This document shows, in pieces, positions 61,686 through 64,000 of a stretch of 64,000 nt of DNA (within the stretch, counting starts at the first letter, position 1; each line of letters starts with the position of its first letter). The stretch is from Viscum album (lineage: Eukaryota > Streptophyta > Magnoliopsida > Santalales > Viscaceae), in the NCBI GenBank assembly GCA_963277665.1, contig OY728136.1, forward strand, positions 1,975,502,576 through 1,975,566,575, written 5' to 3'. Below the pieces are notes generated by a model. It saw only the letters and a program-made list of their open reading frames with translations. It made no database searches and had not been told where the DNA came from. The translations under genes and the position numbers were made by a program.

Positions 61686-63674
61686 TGTAACATCACTATA
61701 TTTTTATCAAATTTTTCTCTTTAGAAAATTTTATTTCTCTGATAGATTTATTTGTCTACAACATCAAGTTTAAACAACTTGTGATACCCTATTAGTATAA
61801 AATGACCATTATAACATAATCATTAAATTAGTAATAATTAATTTGAATAAATAATTTAACAATTAAGTATAATTTTCCAACTCTATATGAATATATTCTT
61901 AATTACATAAAAACCATTCACATATTGTTTAGTAAAATCAATTTATTATTCAAAAATATATTTTATTTAAAAATGATATTATATTATTTTTAAGTGTATA
62001 TATTAATCTTATGCTATTATTGAAAATTTATTGGAAAAATATTTTTAATAATTGAATTATGAATGTCAATAATAACCGAAATATTTTTATAATTTTCTAT
62101 GAAATGTTATTATGTTATAATGAAAATAATTATTTTATTTTGGAATGTTTATATTTTTATTGAATTTACAAGGCATAATTATGTTCCAAATTAGTCTAAT
62201 GTTAGTTACTTATTTTTTATTTAAAAGAATCTATTTTATGATTTTAAATGTATTTTAGAAACGAATGTTTTATAAAAACATTTACTGTTTTAATGGAGAA
62301 TTTTTTCAAAAAAAAATTTTTCATGGTATTATTATTTTAATTTAAATTTTATAACTTCAATGTGTTGAACATTAAAATATTGATACTGAATATAGATTTC
62401 TAAGGTCAATTTTTTCAATAGGCCCCTTTTATTTTTGTAAAATTTGAATAGTATCCTTGTTAAATTTCTATTCTACAAGAAAGTGTACATTGGCTAATTT
62501 AGTTAAAAAATAAAATCATAATAGACTATAAAATGTCCCTATCGCATTCCAAAATATTTTTTTATGAATATAATTATTCCACTAATATCTATGGGTCTAA
62601 ATTAAGTTTTCAAATTGAAATTTGTTAATGAAAATTATTTCTATATTATAGTAATAAAGTCAAGTAAAAAAAATGTAACTTTCATTTTCTTAAATATCCC
62701 TTATGTTTCTATATGGGGTTAAAATGTTTTATGACTAAATATAAATATAAAAATTTAACTGAGTAATCATATAGTAATTCTATTTTTTTTACTTCATGGG
62801 AATCTTATATGAGGTTATGGTATTCATAATATTTTTGTTACTAAAATTTTAATGATGTCACATTAAGGGTTTATACACTATATCATTTTAAATATAGGGT
62901 TTCAAAAAAGATATTTTATAACATTATAATAAAAATATTTATTAAAATATTAAAATTTATCATCATCATGTTATTTTTTAAATTTTAATAGAAGATATAA
63001 GAGAATTAAATAATTATATAACAATGATTATTTAAATATTTTAATAATAGAAATAAATAATTAATGTTATTGAAAATTATATTACAAATATTATTTCAAA
63101 TAATTAACGTGATTAATGAATTTCATATCTCACCATGAACTCATAGGTATAGAATAAAAAAAATTATGTTAACTTATTATATGGATATTCATAAAAGACT
63201 ATGTAATGAATAATTTCAAAACTGATAGTAATGATATTTTTCATTATAAGAATTTTTTAATTTAATAAAAAATTATAAAAATAATTAAAAATAAGAAATA
63301 ATTATCAAATCTTCTATAATGATATAAAGTGTTCCTTTATATTCTAATTTACATCACAAATGTAAATATTAAAACAATTTAATATAGAATAATTTGTCAC
63401 CGTATTTAAAATTAAAATTGGGTAACTAAGAGTTAATCATAATTATAATGATTAAAATAAAAATAAAACGTTTCAAATATTTATTGTTTTTTCATCATTA
63501 CATAATTATCTAGTATTATCATTGCATTATTGAACTTTTGAGGTATTTTTATTGAAATTTAATTTATTATAAACTAATATTATGGAAATTCTAAAATATC
63601 CCCTCTCCACAATTATAAACGAGATACTCCTCCCTCACTTATATACATAACATTAATCCTTAAATATAAACCTT
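61686..63674 (+). repeat. 3' LTR of element C, left part
   Basis: It starts TGTAACATCACTA. The preceding sequence (AATTTC.A.G.AAAATT...TTATGTTGTTATAA) is a decayed form of the chromovirus region between pol and LTR, including the polypurine tract. The LTR start resembles that of element D (TTTGACATCC). The copy reaches at least 63674, where an element-A-like LTR seems to begin. Confidence 0.6.
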
Positions 63675-64000
63675 TATAAAGAACCTATTTTTCATTATAT
63701 GACTTTAAAATTTTTTGATATATTTTTTTAGTGCTAGGAGGTATGATAGAGTATGATTCTGAGCCCGGATGTGCCCAAAATAAATTTTATAAAATTATTT
63801 TATATATTTTATAATACAAAGGGCTATATTTTTAAACAAGATGTGATAAATCATAAATGAAAGAACATATCAAAAATATGAAACCATTATTGATTCTATA
63901 ATGCTATGATTACCTTAGGTATGATGAAAAATAGGTTGGTGTAGGGGATTCAGACTTCTCATCCATTTGTACTATGTTTAGTGGATTATATAATTTATTA
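63675..64000 (+). repeat. Start of another element-A-family LTR (runs off window)
   Basis: TATAAAGAACCTA at 63675 corresponds to TGTAAGGACCTA of the element A LTR. At 63754-63787 there is a 34-base stretch matching 17419-17452 at 27 positions. The distance from LTR start to this block is 79 bases here and 82 in element A. Similarity fades afterwards. No polypurine tract precedes it, so it could be a 5' or solo LTR. Confidence 0.5.

Larger units (their letters stand above)
56779..63674 (+). mobile_element. Element C: highly decayed Ty3/gypsy chromovirus
   Basis: In order on the + strand are a primer-site-like sequence (about 56779), gag traces, protease, RT, RNase H, integrase, a chromodomain tail and an LTR start at 61686. 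RNase H lies before integrase, and the wording of the blocks is chromovirus-like. DNA is very AT-rich and nearly every domain has stops and frame changes, so it is older than A and probably than B. The 5' LTR is not delimited, and the 3' LTR appears cut at about 63675 by another element. Confidence 0.82.

Noticed and set aside
1..64000. CRISPR arrays, bacterial operons, rRNA or tRNA genes, intact host genes
   Set aside because: No regular spaced repeats, no operon-like dense coding, no conserved RNA gene and no intact exon-like frame were seen. The content is plant transposon DNA.

Overview
This window looks like nuclear heterochromatin from a seed plant, probably an angiosperm. It is very AT-rich, has many (AT)n runs, and contains no intact protein-coding gene. 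Everything recognisable is a decayed LTR retrotransposon. The plant assignment rests on primer-binding sites of the plant initiator-Met tRNA type (TGGTATCAGAG and variants), on several Ty3/gypsy chromovirus pol remnants with long LTRs of 2.6-3.9 kb, and on Ty1/copia and Tat/Athila-like remnants. I cannot name the species.

Layout, left to right. (1) 1-3882 is AT-rich with nothing recognised. (2) Element D, about 3883-23846 and the oldest, has a 5' LTR at 3883-7750, a short interior of about 0.94 kb with PBS and PPT, and a 3' LTR split by an insertion into 8686-9218 and about 20528-23846. (3) Element A, 9219-20527, sits inside the 3' LTR of element D. It is a GC-richer chromovirus of the Tekay/Del type, with two ~3.2-kb LTRs, PBS, PPT and a recognisable gag-protease-RT-RNase H-integrase-chromodomain order on the + strand, broken by many stops. 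(4) 23.8-25.1 kb holds a minus-strand Ty1/copia integrase relic. (5) Element B, 25076-35353 on the minus strand, is a complete but dead gypsy chromovirus with paired LTRs of 2617 and 2628 bp. (6) 35.4-37 kb holds another minus-strand copia relic (pre-integrase region). (7) 37-44 kb has no recognised feature apart from a perfect 34-bp direct repeat. (8) 44.2-45.1 kb may be a copia-type LTR end with a PBS, followed by a minus-strand Tat/Athila-like integrase relic at 45.2-45.7 kb. (9) 45.7-56.7 kb is unassigned AT-rich DNA. (10) Element C, about 56.78 kb to at least 63.67 kb on the + strand, is a heavily decayed gypsy chromovirus with protease, RT, RNase H, integrase, chromodomain tail and the start of its 3' LTR at 61686. 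(11) From about 63675 the sequence resembles the first ~110 bases of the element-A LTR, so another copy of that family appears to begin there and run off the window.

How the parts worked: each gypsy element once encoded one Gag-Pol polyprotein transcribed from its LTR, copied from an initiator-Met tRNA primer, and inserted by an integrase carrying a C-terminal chromodomain that usually directs insertion to heterochromatin. None can make an intact polyprotein now. Many stops fall where family members have Gln or Arg, as expected from C-to-T deamination of methylated CAG and CGA codons.

I found no novel defence, metabolic or regulatory system. The points of most interest are structural: the reconstructed nesting of A in D, the very short interior of D, and a conserved palindrome, a higher-order minisatellite and a GC-rich block inside the element-A LTRs. 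All similarity statements are by eye; no alignment or database search was run.
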